The notes below the pieces were generated by a model, which was given only the letters and a program-made list of their open reading frames with translations, was not told where the DNA came from and ran no database searches. A DNA stretch of 64,000 bases from Crocinitomix sp044361315 (GTDB lineage Bacteria; Bacteroidota; Bacteroidia; Flavobacteriales_D; Crocinitomicaceae): NCBI GenBank assembly GCA_044361315.1, contig JBIKJA010000001.1, positions 62,001 through 126,000 on the forward strand, read 5' to 3'. The translations under genes were made by a program, and so were the position numbers. Of the stretch, positions 44,166 through 53,482 are shown piece by piece. Numbering within the stretch: position 1 is the stretch's first letter; every line of letters starts with the position of its first letter.

Positions 44166-47100
44166 CGCCTATTTCTATTGTATTGTCCACAGATGGGCTA
44201 ATTTGTTTCTCTTGATTTTTATAATCCTTAATCACCAGCATCACTTCATTTGCCTCTTCTAAAATTCCGTCGTCATTTATGGTGTATCCTTTTAATACAC
44301 TGTTTATTGTAAATTCAGCTTGAACATAATCATTTAAGCCTATCGAATTTTTAGCTTGTAAAATCAAGGCTTTGGCTACCCAATAATCATAACCAGCTTT
44401 TTCCTTCATCATAATCCGCACCTCGTTTTCAGACAATTTATATTCTTCACGAAGGTAGTAAATCAACGCAATCGAATACTGAGCCTCGGCGCCTAAAACA
44501 CTGGTCGTTTTTTTAGACACCTCTTTAAACTCGGTCAATGCCACGTCAAAATTATTGGCTTCAAGTTCAGCTTTACCAATCACGTAATGCGCTTCGATCA
44601 CTACATTTTCTAAGGCCAATGGATCCGCTAAGATTCGTTTCGCATAAGGTTTAGCTGAACTATAATCTTTCAAAAACGCATGCGAACGCATAATTCCAAT
44701 GTTTGCCTTTAATTTATTTTCTGGGTAAGAGGCCGTGCGCTCTAAAATCACGTAATAAGTTAGGGCTTGTTCGTAATTTTTCCGATCATATTCGTCTTGA
44801 GAAGCCGCTGCCGCTGCAATTTCGGTGTACGAATTAGTCTCTTTCGTCAACAAAGTTTTAAGCGTAATAATTCGGTTCTCTTCTTGTCCCGTTTTTTGAT
44901 ACGAATCTGCCAAATAATAAAGGGCATTAATCACTTCAATCGGATTCAAAAATTCATTCAGGTATTTTCTAAATGAGGTAATTGCATCTTTATAATTCCC
45001 TTTTGAATAAGCGTTGTAAGCAGCGTTGAAACTTGTCGAATCCTTTGCTTCTTGACTAATTTCAATCCCGATTTCAGAAAGTAATTTAAAATAACGATCA
45101 GGCTGGTTCATGGCAATATACACATCATTCAACCGTTGTAATGCCTCTTGTTTTTTACTTTCATTTTTGTACTCTTTTACAATCTTCAAAAATTGCTTTT
45201 CAGCCAATTCATATTCTTCTGCCACAAAATGCAAAGCCCCAATTTGAAAGGTTGCATCAATAACTTTTGGATCATTAGGATAATCTACAATCAACTGATT
45301 ATAATAGCGTAAAGCTTTTGTTCTACTTTCTGACGCTTGCGCATTGGTCTGTAAACGGTAGGCCTCGCCGACCTCATACAAGGCGGAAATTACCAAAGGA
45401 GATTTAGCATGGTTGTTTACAATATCCAACATAATCGACGCTTTCTCTTGATACCTTTTCAAATACCCATACGAAAGACCAATTTGATATTTTGCATAAT
45501 CCGATTGCCCACCACCTGTTTCAATTGCTTTTTGGTAAAACAAAATTGCATTTTCATCTTCGGGTTTAACATTTTCAGGTGTCGGCGCAATAAAATAACT
45601 ATCCCCAATTCGCAAATAAGCATCCGTTAATTTACCTTTATTGGTTTCATTTTCGGCTTGGGTAAACGTTCTAAAATTCTGAATTGCATTTTTATAATCC
45701 GCTTGCATAAAATAAGCGTAAGCAATATTATAATAAGCATCGTTATGTTCTGGCAAGGCATAACTGCCAGGCTCCGCTATAAAAGCCCGATACTGAGCTA
45801 TTGTGCCATTGTAATCTTTTGTTGCAAAAAGGGATTCGGCAATCCAATACAAACTTTTTGCATTCAATTTCGGATCCATCGGGTAACGTTTCACCAATTT
45901 AAACGCAATAATTGCTCCTGCCAAATCACCGTTTTCAAAAAGTTCAACCCCATAATTAAAATTCATAATTTGGTAGGCACTTTTCATTTTAAAATCCTTG
46001 TCCTCTATCCGATCAATCGATTCAATGGCACCTTTATAATTTTTCATGGTGGTGTATACATTTACTAAATATTGATACACATCTTGGTTTCTTGGCGATT
46101 TTGGATAACGAGACAAATAAAGGTTCAACGCTTCCACCGCTTCATCAAACGGGTTATAATCTAATTTATAGGAAAGCACGGCATAATTATACAAAGCATC
46201 TTCCTCAATCGCTGCATCAAATGGCAATACCGACGCTTGCTCAAAAGCACTTCGTGCATAAAAATATTCTTTCTTTTTTAAGTAACATTCGCCAATATGA
46301 TAAAATGAAATCTGTCCTAATTCATCCCTTGTCTTGGCAACCTTATCAAACATATTAATTGCCTTGTCATAATCTTCACTTTTAAAATAGGCATATCCAA
46401 GTTGATAATCTTCGTCACGTGTCGTGGCACTTTTTCGATTATATTCTTCTAAAAAAGGCACTGCTTCGTCATATTTCCCAATTTTATAAAAAGCATCTCC
46501 CACCAAATGTGCCATACCAACAGCGTTTTTAGTATTGGATGAATCCACCACATTTGGCGCATATTCCAATAACATATCATATTTGCCTTGTAAATAATAA
46601 ATTTGAGCAATATAATAAGGTACGGTTTCTTTAAAACTAGGGTCCGTTTTTAGCTTGGTAAATCCTTCCAATGCAGTTTGGTAACTCTTCTCTGTATAAG
46701 CAATGTGCGAATAATAATACAAGGCAGGTGATTGAAATTGACCTTCTTTATTAATCACCTCATAAAAAGCATCCCTTGCCTTTTTTAATTCATCATTTCT
46801 AAAATAGGCATACCCTAATTTAAAATAATACTCCTCCTTCACATCTGCCTCCAGGTCGTAAACATCAATTTTTTCAAGCCATTCTTGGGTGGCTTTGTAA
46901 TTCTTTTTTTGATAATAATACCTGCCCAACTCCAAAAAAACCATTTGTTCGTATATACTTTCTGGATATTCCTTCAAAAAATTAAGCAAAAGTAACTCTG
47001 CATTGGCATGGTAAAGTCTAAGCGCACAAATGGCATGATAATATTTTGCTTTCACAAAAAGCGGATCTTCTGAGTCGGCCAACGCAAGCATAAAAAGCTT

Positions 47101-47250
47101 ATATTCCTCTTCAGCGGCACTGTATTTCGCCTTTTCAAATAAATCTTCAGCTCGGTAAAATTGAGCGTATGCGCCTTTATATTTTTCTGTAGACTGCGAA
47201 TAAGCACTTGTCAAACAAAACATTAAAAGAATCAAACTTAATCTCCACAT
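44155..47250 (-). CDS. Large periplasmic TPR protein (1031 residues)
   Basis: Signal peptide (about 1-18, ending SAYSQ) followed by about 20 tetratricopeptide repeats along nearly the whole length (for example GRYYYQKKNYKATQEWLEKI, LGYAYFRNDELKKARDAFYE, IGALHFVAEEYELAEKQFLK). TPR arrays are protein-binding scaffolds. It lies 11 bases into overlap with an outer-membrane barrel gene, a pair that recurs in Bacteroidota, and upstream sits ftsE in divergent orientation. The partner proteins are unknown. Confidence 0.85.
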   Translation of the reverse strand: MWRLSLILLMFCLTSAYSQSTEKYKGAYAQFYRAEDLFEKAKYSAAEEEYKLFMLALADSEDPLFVKAKYYHAICALRLYHANAELLLLNFLKEYPESIYEQMVFLELGRYYYQKKNYKATQEWLEKIDVYDLEADVKEEYYFKLGYAYFRNDELKKARDAFYEVINKEGQFQSPALYYYSHIAYTEKSYQTALEGFTKLKTDPSFKETVPYYIAQIYYLQGKYDMLLEYAPNVVDSSNTKNAVGMAHLVGDAFYKIGKYDEAVPFLEEYNRKSATTRDEDYQLGYAYFKSEDYDKAINMFDKVAKTRDELGQISFYHIGECYLKKKEYFYARSAFEQASVLPFDAAIEEDALYNYAVLSYKLDYNPFDEAVEALNLYLSRYPKSPRNQDVYQYLVNVYTTMKNYKGAIESIDRIEDKDFKMKSAYQIMNFNYGVELFENGDLAGAIIAFKLVKRYPMDPKLNAKSLYWIAESLFATKDYNGTIAQYRAFIAEPGSYALPEHNDAYYNIAYAYFMQADYKNAIQNFRTFTQAENETNKGKLTDAYLRIGDSYFIAPTPENVKPEDENAILFYQKAIETGGGQSDYAKYQIGLSYGYLKRYQEKASIMLDIVNNHAKSPLVISALYEVGEAYRLQTNAQASESRTKALRYYNQLIVDYPNDPKVIDATFQIGALHFVAEEYELAEKQFLKIVKEYKNESKKQEALQRLNDVYIAMNQPDRYFKLLSEIGIEISQEAKDSTSFNAAYNAYSKGNYKDAITSFRKYLNEFLNPIEVINALYYLADSYQKTGQEENRIITLKTLLTKETNSYTEIAAAAASQDEYDRKNYEQALTYYVILERTASYPENKLKANIGIMRSHAFLKDYSSAKPYAKRILADPLALENVVIEAHYVIGKAELEANNFDVALTEFKEVSKKTTSVLGAEAQYSIALIYYLREEYKLSENEVRIMMKEKAGYDYWVAKALILQAKNSIGLNDYVQAEFTINSVLKGYTINDDGILEEANEVMLVIKDYKNQEKQISPSVDNTIEIGDGK

Positions 47251-47417
47251 ATCCCTATTATGATATTAATTGTGTTCTGTGACAAAATCACACGTATATA
47301 AGCTAGTAAAATTAATGAGTAAGTAGGTGAAAACTGTGAGCCAAGCTTAAACTTATAAACGGAGCCTTGTTAAGATTATTGTTTTCTACTATTTTTAACT
47401 AATTTATGAAATATGTC

Positions 47418-47561
47418 TTGGGGGTTGCCCAGACCTCTTTTAATTTCTTCGTTGTGCTTCGCAATTAAAAGAGTTCTGGGCCGGGCTCATTCGCTATAGT
47501 CCCAGACATCCCGACTGAAACGTCGGGATCGTCAGGGAGCTGCCACTGCGATCCCTAACCC
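47418..47561 (+). repeat. Dispersed intergenic repeat, copy 3
   Basis: Begins TTGGGGGTTGCCCAGACC and ends CCACTGCGATCCCTAACCC. Two internal hairpins: CTCTTTTAATT (47435-47445) with AATTAAAAGAG (47463-47473), and TCCCGAC (47509-47515) with GTCGGGA (47522-47528). The second hairpin block recurs in copy 1; the two ends recur in copy 2. Confidence 0.7.
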
Positions 47562-47657
47562 AAAATAAAACTAATTATTAATCTTTCTTTTTGATGCTTA
47601 AAAGAGGCTGGTTCAAAATTTATTCACCACCATGTATCAATCATTGAAACCAAAACA

Positions 47658-47665
47658 TACCTTTG
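47658..47665 (+). promoter_or_regulatory. -7 promoter box TACCTTTG for ftsE
   Basis: TACCTTTG fits the TAnnTTTG consensus and lies 38 bases before the ftsE ATG. No convincing -33 element. Confidence 0.5.
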
Positions 47666-47703
47666 TACTTGACGAGGTTAAAAATAATTTGTATCATTGA
47701 AAA

Positions 47704-48423
47704 ATGGAAACAGCTAACAGCATATTTTGGATTAAAAACGGACAAATAAGCCAAGGCGGTGTCGTTGTGTTAAAAGAGGTGAATTTACATTTAGAAAAAG
47801 GGGAGTTTGTTTACCTCATCGGTAAAACTGGCGCCGGAAAAAGTAGTTTACTCAAAACATTGTATGGCGAATTACTTTTAGATGCTGGCGAAGGTAAAAT
47901 CGCCGACTTTGATTTGCACACCCTCAAACGTAAAGATGTTCCTTATTTAAGGCGTAAATTAGGAATTGTATTTCAAGATTTTCAATTATTACCTGATCGT
48001 TCAGTGTTTGAAAATTTATATTTTGTCATGCGGGCAACAGGTTGGCAAAGCAAAAAAGAAATCAAACAACGCGCACAAGATGTTTTGGACTTGGTAGGAT
48101 TGGAAAATAAAGGCGTTAAAATGCCAAACCAACTTTCTGGAGGCGAACAGCAACGAGTTTCCATTGCCCGTGCTTTGGTTAATAAACCAGCATTTATTCT
48201 TGCGGACGAACCAACAGGAAATTTAGATCCAGAAACCTCTAAAGAAATTATGTTGGTGTTAATGGCCATTGCAAAAGAAGGCACCTCTGTTTTAATGGCT
48301 ACGCACGATATTTCAATTATGGAACAATTTCCATCCAGAACTATTCGTGTTGAAAACCAAACGGTGCGCGAATTGAGTGTGATTAATGCATTCGATCCAT
48401 TTTCGCAAGTAAGTTTTGAGTAA
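47704..48423 (+). CDS. ftsE: Cell-division ABC-type ATPase FtsE
   Basis: A 239-residue ABC ATPase: Walker A GKTGAGKSS, Q-loop GIVFQDFQLLPDRSVFENL (the LPDR/N form typical of FtsE), signature LSGGEQQR, Walker B FILADEPTGNLD and H-loop ATHD. FtsE with FtsX couples ATP hydrolysis to septal wall hydrolysis. ftsX is not adjacent here, as is common in Bacteroidota. The downstream neighbour is a secreted metallopeptidase. Confidence 0.9.
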   Translation: METANSIFWIKNGQISQGGVVVLKEVNLHLEKGEFVYLIGKTGAGKSSLLKTLYGELLLDAGEGKIADFDLHTLKRKDVPYLRRKLGIVFQDFQLLPDRSVFENLYFVMRATGWQSKKEIKQRAQDVLDLVGLENKGVKMPNQLSGGEQQRVSIARALVNKPAFILADEPTGNLDPETSKEIMLVLMAIAKEGTSVLMATHDISIMEQFPSRTIRVENQTVRELSVINAFDPFSQVSFE

Positions 48424-48489
48424 TTAGTAGAGGGCCAAAGATTTACCATTCCTCCAATTAAATTTAAAAAATAAGTTTAATTTTAGGGC

Positions 48490-49983
48490 ATGGTAAAATC
48501 ACTCCTCTCTTCCGCTATTTTTCGATTTTTTATTTTCGCATTTTTCATCACAAGTTATGGTACAAAGCTTCACAGCCAAGTTGACTTAAAAGGATTAGTG
48601 TTGTTAATCGATTTTGCGGATGATCCGATGGATCTTCCCGTAGCACGTGTCGACAGTTTAATGAATGGAATTACCTATACCGAAGACGATGTTCCACACA
48701 CCATCCGCAATTATTACCTCGTTCAAAGTCGCGATTCAATTTCATTGACCCACAATATAGTTGGCTATTACCGTGCTCCAGAAACGGCTGCTTGGTATGC
48801 CGATCAAGAATGGACGATTGTTTATGACTTGTTAACAGGCGCTTTAGATTCGATGGTGGCACAAAATCCAGATTTCGACTGGGATCAACTCAGCATAAAT
48901 GATAAACCTTGGGCGTATGAAACTTTTTTGTCCATCAATTTGGTCACAACAGCTTGGGTGGCGGGTTCGGGCGGTACACATTATTTACCTGATGGCGATT
49001 GGGTAGCCCCCAATGGAGTTAAAGTAAGGGCATTTACCTCCCAAGCATTAACGAGTCCTTGGGATCCAACTTTTGTTCGTCTCTTTGTAATTGCACACGA
49101 AATTGGTCACGCCGCATGGGGTTTTCCGGATACGTATGATTATGACGGATCATCTTTTGGAACAGGTTTTTATTCGGTCATGAGTGGGAACCAAGTAGGC
49201 GGAGAAGTTGAACCAATCGGTGGACCATTTTTTGTGGATGCCGGCTGGGCATCGCTCATAGATATCGAACCAAATGGAGGCTATACCTTGCCAATGGATG
49301 GGAAATTGGTGGCGCGGTATGTCAATCCTTCTAATCCAAATGAATATTTTTTAATCGAAGCGTGTAAAAATTCAACCCCAGGCAATGCTGCTTTTCCTGT
49401 TGAAAAGGGATTGGTTATTTGGCATATCGATGAAGATGTGACAACCTTCAATACCCTTGAAAACAGAACATTATCAGAACACTATAAATACAGCATCGAA
49501 CAAAAAGATGGTCTTTTCGACCTCGAAAATGGGGTTAATCAAGGCGATGCGGGAGATATTTATGTCGAGGGATCACTTTTCTCTGCTTCTACAAATCCAA
49601 ATTCAAATTGGTGGAACGATGCTGCCTCTGGCTTAAATATCAATTCCATCGAATTATTAGACGACAATACCATCCGTTTTTGCAATGGAACATGTGTTGC
49701 CAGCACTCCTGAAAATAAGTTAGAAAATTCGTTTCAAGTTTATGACAATAATAAGGGTGAATTAATTTTACAAACTGTTCATGCTCCATCGGACAATTAC
49801 ACACTTGAAATTATTAATATGCTTGGAGCAGTGGTGGTTTCGGAAACATTTAATTTAAATGATAACCAAGGAACCAACACCTTTTCGTTTTCACTTGCTG
49901 GTTTAAGTTCCGATCTTTATATCGTTCGACTTATCGGACAAGAAACCGAACTTGTACAAACCAAAAAAATTAGTTTAAACTAA
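48490..49983 (+). CDS. T9SS-secreted M6-like metallopeptidase
   Basis: A 497-residue protein with signal peptide (to about residue 29, LHSQ), an M6/immune-inhibitor-A-like catalytic domain and a T9SS-type C-terminal domain (about 410-497). The zinc motif is HEIGH at 203-207 followed by AAWGFPDTYD; compared with typical M6 enzymes (HExGHxLGxPDxYD) one extra residue lies between the second His and Gly. Other family parts are VLLIDFADDPMD near the N-terminus and FYSVMSGNQVGG. It should degrade extracellular protein. Its last four bases overlap the convergent gldA gene. Confidence 0.88.
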   Translation: MVKSLLSSAIFRFFIFAFFITSYGTKLHSQVDLKGLVLLIDFADDPMDLPVARVDSLMNGITYTEDDVPHTIRNYYLVQSRDSISLTHNIVGYYRAPETAAWYADQEWTIVYDLLTGALDSMVAQNPDFDWDQLSINDKPWAYETFLSINLVTTAWVAGSGGTHYLPDGDWVAPNGVKVRAFTSQALTSPWDPTFVRLFVIAHEIGHAAWGFPDTYDYDGSSFGTGFYSVMSGNQVGGEVEPIGGPFFVDAGWASLIDIEPNGGYTLPMDGKLVARYVNPSNPNEYFLIEACKNSTPGNAAFPVEKGLVIWHIDEDVTTFNTLENRTLSEHYKYSIEQKDGLFDLENGVNQGDAGDIYVEGSLFSASTNPNSNWWNDAASGLNINSIELLDDNTIRFCNGTCVASTPENKLENSFQVYDNNKGELILQTVHAPSDNYTLEIINMLGAVVVSETFNLNDNQGTNTFSFSLAGLSSDLYIVRLIGQETELVQTKKISLN

Positions 49984-50882
49984 TTCCCCGTCATTTCTTT
50001 AAACACATCTTCCATTGATTTTTCAACGGTTGACATAGCAAGAATCAAGAAATTATTTTGTTGTGCAAATTTTGCAAGGTGCGGACGAATATCACCTTCA
50101 CCCATAAAAATCCACTTATTGCCTTCCACATTTTTAACCGACTTCACATTCGTAATTTGTTTTAATTGATTACGTGAAGCTTCTTTGTCAAACTCAACCA
50201 AGACCGTTTGTTTTAATTCGTCTTTTTGTTGAATATGTTTTGCAGTGTCATCGGCCACAATTTGACCTTCTTTAATAATAATAACACGGTCACAAATCGC
50301 TTCCACCTCTTGCATAATATGCGTGGACAACATAACCGTTTTAGTTTTACCAATATTTAAAATCAACTGACGAATATCCACCAATTGATTAGGGTCAAGA
50401 CCACTGGTAGGTTCATCTAAGATCAACACTTCGGGTTCGTGAATAATGGCTTGTGCCAATCCTACCCGTTGGCGATAACCTTTGGAGAGGGCGCCAATTT
50501 TTTTATGTTGTTCCTTTTCCAATCCCACCAAATTAACCATCTCCTTTACCCGTTCGTTTTTGTTTTTGATTCCGTAAATTCCACCCACAAACCCTAAATA
50601 TTCTTTCACGTACATATCCAAATAAAGCGGATTATGTTCAGGTAAATACCCAACTTTCCGTCGCACTTCAATCGAATTATCATCCACATCCAGCCCACAA
50701 ACTTTTACCAAACCAGAAGATTTAGGAATAAAACAAGTAATGATTTTCATCATCGTAGATTTACCAGCCCCATTTGGGCCTAAGAATCCAACAATCTCAC
50801 CTGAATTTATTTTAAAAGAAACATCGTTTAAAGCCGCTTGTTCCTTGTAATACTTAACTACATTTTTTACTTCTATCGACAC
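49980..50882 (-). CDS. gldA: Gliding-motility ABC transporter ATPase GldA
   Basis: A 300-residue ABC ATPase: Walker A GPNGAGKST, signature LSKGYRQRVGLAQA, Walker B VLILDEPTSGLDP, H-loop LSTHIM, with a C-terminal domain (about 220-300) typical of GldA. The sequence start MSIEVKNVVKYYKEQAALND and the KSMEDVFKEMT end are GldA-like. GldA works with GldF and GldG in gliding flavobacteria; gldFG are not in the window, and the gene is often unlinked. General ABC-2 export ATPase is the alternative. Confidence 0.85.
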   Translation of the reverse strand: MSIEVKNVVKYYKEQAALNDVSFKINSGEIVGFLGPNGAGKSTMMKIITCFIPKSSGLVKVCGLDVDDNSIEVRRKVGYLPEHNPLYLDMYVKEYLGFVGGIYGIKNKNERVKEMVNLVGLEKEQHKKIGALSKGYRQRVGLAQAIIHEPEVLILDEPTSGLDPNQLVDIRQLILNIGKTKTVMLSTHIMQEVEAICDRVIIIKEGQIVADDTAKHIQQKDELKQTVLVEFDKEASRNQLKQITNVKSVKNVEGNKWIFMGEGDIRPHLAKFAQQNNFLILAMSTVEKSMEDVFKEMTGN

Positions 50883-51014
50883 GACAAGTACATTTAATAT
50901 TTCACGAAAATAAGGGTTTTTACATCAATACGCCCAACATTCTGTTTAAATATCATCAAAAACCACTTGTCTAAACAAATAAAAATAGCCTGACTTCTCT
51001 AAAAAGGGAGAAAT

Positions 51015-51656
51015 TCACTCCTTTAATCCCTTCAAAAAAGGCTCTAAAATTCCTAGTGATCCATTTATAATATATTCAACCCCAATTGCAATAACTATAA
51101 AACCAATAATTCGTGACAAAGCATTTAAACCCGAAGCACCTAAGCCTTTTACAATTAAAAATGAACTTCTCAAAACCAAATAAATGGTGCAAGAAGTAAA
51201 AACGATTGTGATGACTAAAATGATCTGATCAGCCATTAAATGAAATTCCTGTTGATAGCTGATGAGCAAAGAAATTGTCCCAGGACCGGCAAGCATTGGC
51301 AAGGCAAGCGGTGTCAGCGAAATTGCTTCGCGGCGTTGGGCATCCATTTTTTCTTTCTTTTTAATTCCTTTGTGTTTTACAAAACTCCCCGTAAGTAAAG
51401 AAAAACCCGAAGAGGTAATAATTAATCCACCTGCAATTCTTAGTGCATTTAAACTAATTCCAAAAAATTGCAAAATATACTTTCCGGCAAAAAAGGACAC
51501 CAATAAAATTATTAGCACATTAAAAGCAGTCCAAAGGGCAATCCGGATTCGTTCGGGTTTTGTATTGTTTTCTGTCAAACTGACAAAAATCGGTACTGTT
51601 CCAAAAGGGTTGATGACAGAGAAAAGAGCTGCAAAAGCGAGGGTAAATAATTCCAT
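51015..51656 (-). CDS. MarC-family integral membrane protein
   Basis: A 213-residue protein with six membrane segments and the MarC/UPF0056 signature: FSVINPFGTVPIFVSLT in the first helix region, IAGGLIITSSGFSLL and LPMLAGPGTISLLI in the middle, and SRIIGFIVIAIGVEYI at the end. MarC proteins are no longer thought to cause multidrug resistance; their substrate is unknown. It stands alone, followed on the minus strand after gldA by a 132-base gap. Confidence 0.92.
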   Translation of the reverse strand: MELFTLAFAALFSVINPFGTVPIFVSLTENNTKPERIRIALWTAFNVLIILLVSFFAGKYILQFFGISLNALRIAGGLIITSSGFSLLTGSFVKHKGIKKKEKMDAQRREAISLTPLALPMLAGPGTISLLISYQQEFHLMADQIILVITIVFTSCTIYLVLRSSFLIVKGLGASGLNALSRIIGFIVIAIGVEYIINGSLGILEPFLKGLKE

Positions 51657-51945
51657 TGTTTTTTTGGCAAAATTCGCTGTTTAATATGGAATGAAAATAT
51701 GTTGAAAATTAAGGAATCATCATTAAAAAATGACAATTCAATAGCAAATTGTTAACCTGTAATTAATGTTATCCGGTTGTGGCAATTTTACCACTTTTTG
51801 ATAATCTTTTCAAAAAAGCCAAAAAAATCGCCAAACCAACCTCTAAGATGATTTTACCTTTAAAAAAATTGGCGCATCACCACTCGAAATTAACACAACC
51901 ATTAAACTCGACAGACCGATAGCAAAAAAAATTTGAGCCAAGTTT

Positions 51946-53184
51946 TCATTTAAAAAGAATCGTTCGCTCTACCACATTTTCGCCAAACGAATAAGCGAGG
52001 TAATCAGACGACGGCATTTCTTTAGTAATAAAAATATTAGCTTTTTTTCCAATCGAAATCGAACCTAATTCCTGCCCGAGATTCATCGCATACGCACCAT
52101 TCAAAGTCGAAGCATTAAAAGCTTCGGCGGGAGTTAAACGCATTTTGATACAGGCCAATGAATTGACAAATTGCATGTTACCACTTGGCGTTGAACCAGG
52201 GTTAAAGTCAGACGCTAAGGCTAAAACAACCTCATTATCAAGCATTTTTCTGGCAGGCGCATAAGGAATATTCAGAAAAAAAGAACAACTTGGCAAAGCG
52301 GTGGCAATGGTGTTAGACGATTTTAAAAAAGATAGATCCGTATCGTCTAGCTCTTCTAAATGATCCACAGAAACGGCACCATGCTTCACCCCTATACCTA
52401 CCCCGCCCAGAATCGAAAATTGATTGACATGAATTTTAGGTTTTAATCCAGCCGCCACACCGGCAGTTAAAATTCGATCCAATTGTTCGGGAGTGAAATA
52501 ATTCCGTTCGCAAAAAACATCAATATAATCAGCCAAACCCTCGGCCACAATTGGAGGAATCATTTCATTGATAATTAAATCAACGTAATCATCTTTCCGC
52601 TCTTTATATGCCAAAGGAAAAGCATGTGCCCCTAAAAAAGTAGCTTTAATGGTTAAGTCCGACTTTTCTTTGAGCCGTTTAATCACGCGCAACATTTTTA
52701 ATTCGGCTTCTACACTCAACCCATATCCACTTTTTATTTCGATAGCGCCAGTTCCAAAACTTTTTACTAATGCTAACCGTTTTAGCGCTGCAATTTCCAA
52801 CTCATCTTCCGACATTTCAGCCAAACGCCTAGCCGAATTTAAAATTCCACCACCCTTTTGACCAATCTCCTCATACGTCAGTCCTTTAATACGATCCACA
52901 AATTCATCTTCACGGGTACGTGCAAAAACAAGGTGCGAATGCGAATCGCAAAAAGCAGGCATTACATATTTGCCTTCTGCATCAATAATCTCCAAATTAG
53001 TCCAATCCGAAATGCCCATCAATTCACTCATTGGCCCAAAAAACGAAATTCTTCCATCTTCGATAGCCAAAAAAGCATCATTAATCACAGAAAGCTCATT
53101 TAAAGACATTCCTCGTTTAGGTCCATTGGGTTCAGTCACCACTCCTACTAACCCTTTTATATTTTTTATTAAAATATTTTTCAT
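51946..53184 (-). CDS. hutI: Imidazolonepropionase
   Basis: A 412-residue HutI from the ATG at 53184 (an in-frame ATG six codons earlier at 53202 is less likely, because a TATTTTTG promoter box lies at 53200-53207 and would overlap it). Metal and active-site residues: DSHSHLVFART near residue 70, KSGYGL, AHAFP, IHVNQFS, VDHLEEL and ALASDFNPGS (Asp). It opens imidazolonepropionate in histidine degradation. The hutH, hutU and hutG genes are not in the window. Confidence 0.95.
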   Translation of the reverse strand: MKNILIKNIKGLVGVVTEPNGPKRGMSLNELSVINDAFLAIEDGRISFFGPMSELMGISDWTNLEIIDAEGKYVMPAFCDSHSHLVFARTREDEFVDRIKGLTYEEIGQKGGGILNSARRLAEMSEDELEIAALKRLALVKSFGTGAIEIKSGYGLSVEAELKMLRVIKRLKEKSDLTIKATFLGAHAFPLAYKERKDDYVDLIINEMIPPIVAEGLADYIDVFCERNYFTPEQLDRILTAGVAAGLKPKIHVNQFSILGGVGIGVKHGAVSVDHLEELDDTDLSFLKSSNTIATALPSCSFFLNIPYAPARKMLDNEVVLALASDFNPGSTPSGNMQFVNSLACIKMRLTPAEAFNASTLNGAYAMNLGQELGSISIGKKANIFITKEMPSSDYLAYSFGENVVERTILFK

Positions 53185-53482
53185 CTCGCACGTAAAAGTC
53201 AAAAATACGAAAAGAATATGATCAATTTATCCAGATTATTTTTACATCAGCAACTGATTTTAATTCAGGAGGTACCCTAAACTTACAAAGGCGATCATTT
53301 TATTTGGTAAATAATAGATTTTAAGGCTTGAAATTGTAAAAATCAAGCTAAATTGTACCTTAAATGTTTAAAATTTACTGTTCTAAACGTTGAAAAGTCT
53401 GGGTATTGTCTAGTCTTCAATAATCTGTATCGTTTATTTAGGACTAGTCACAAGGAAGCAATTCTCCTCTTGTTTTGAAAAT

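Larger units (their letters stand above)
47251..47703. other. 453-base divergent intergenic region
   Basis: Separates the TPR gene (minus) from ftsE (plus). It contains the third copy of the dispersed repeat (47418-47561) and a promoter box for ftsE (47658-47665). Apart from these I see nothing coding. Confidence 0.6.

Noticed and set aside
44767..46358. Several plus-strand frames opposite the TPR gene
   Set aside because: Phe/Ile/Cys-rich antisense translations with no motif; the TPR frame on the minus strand is unbroken.
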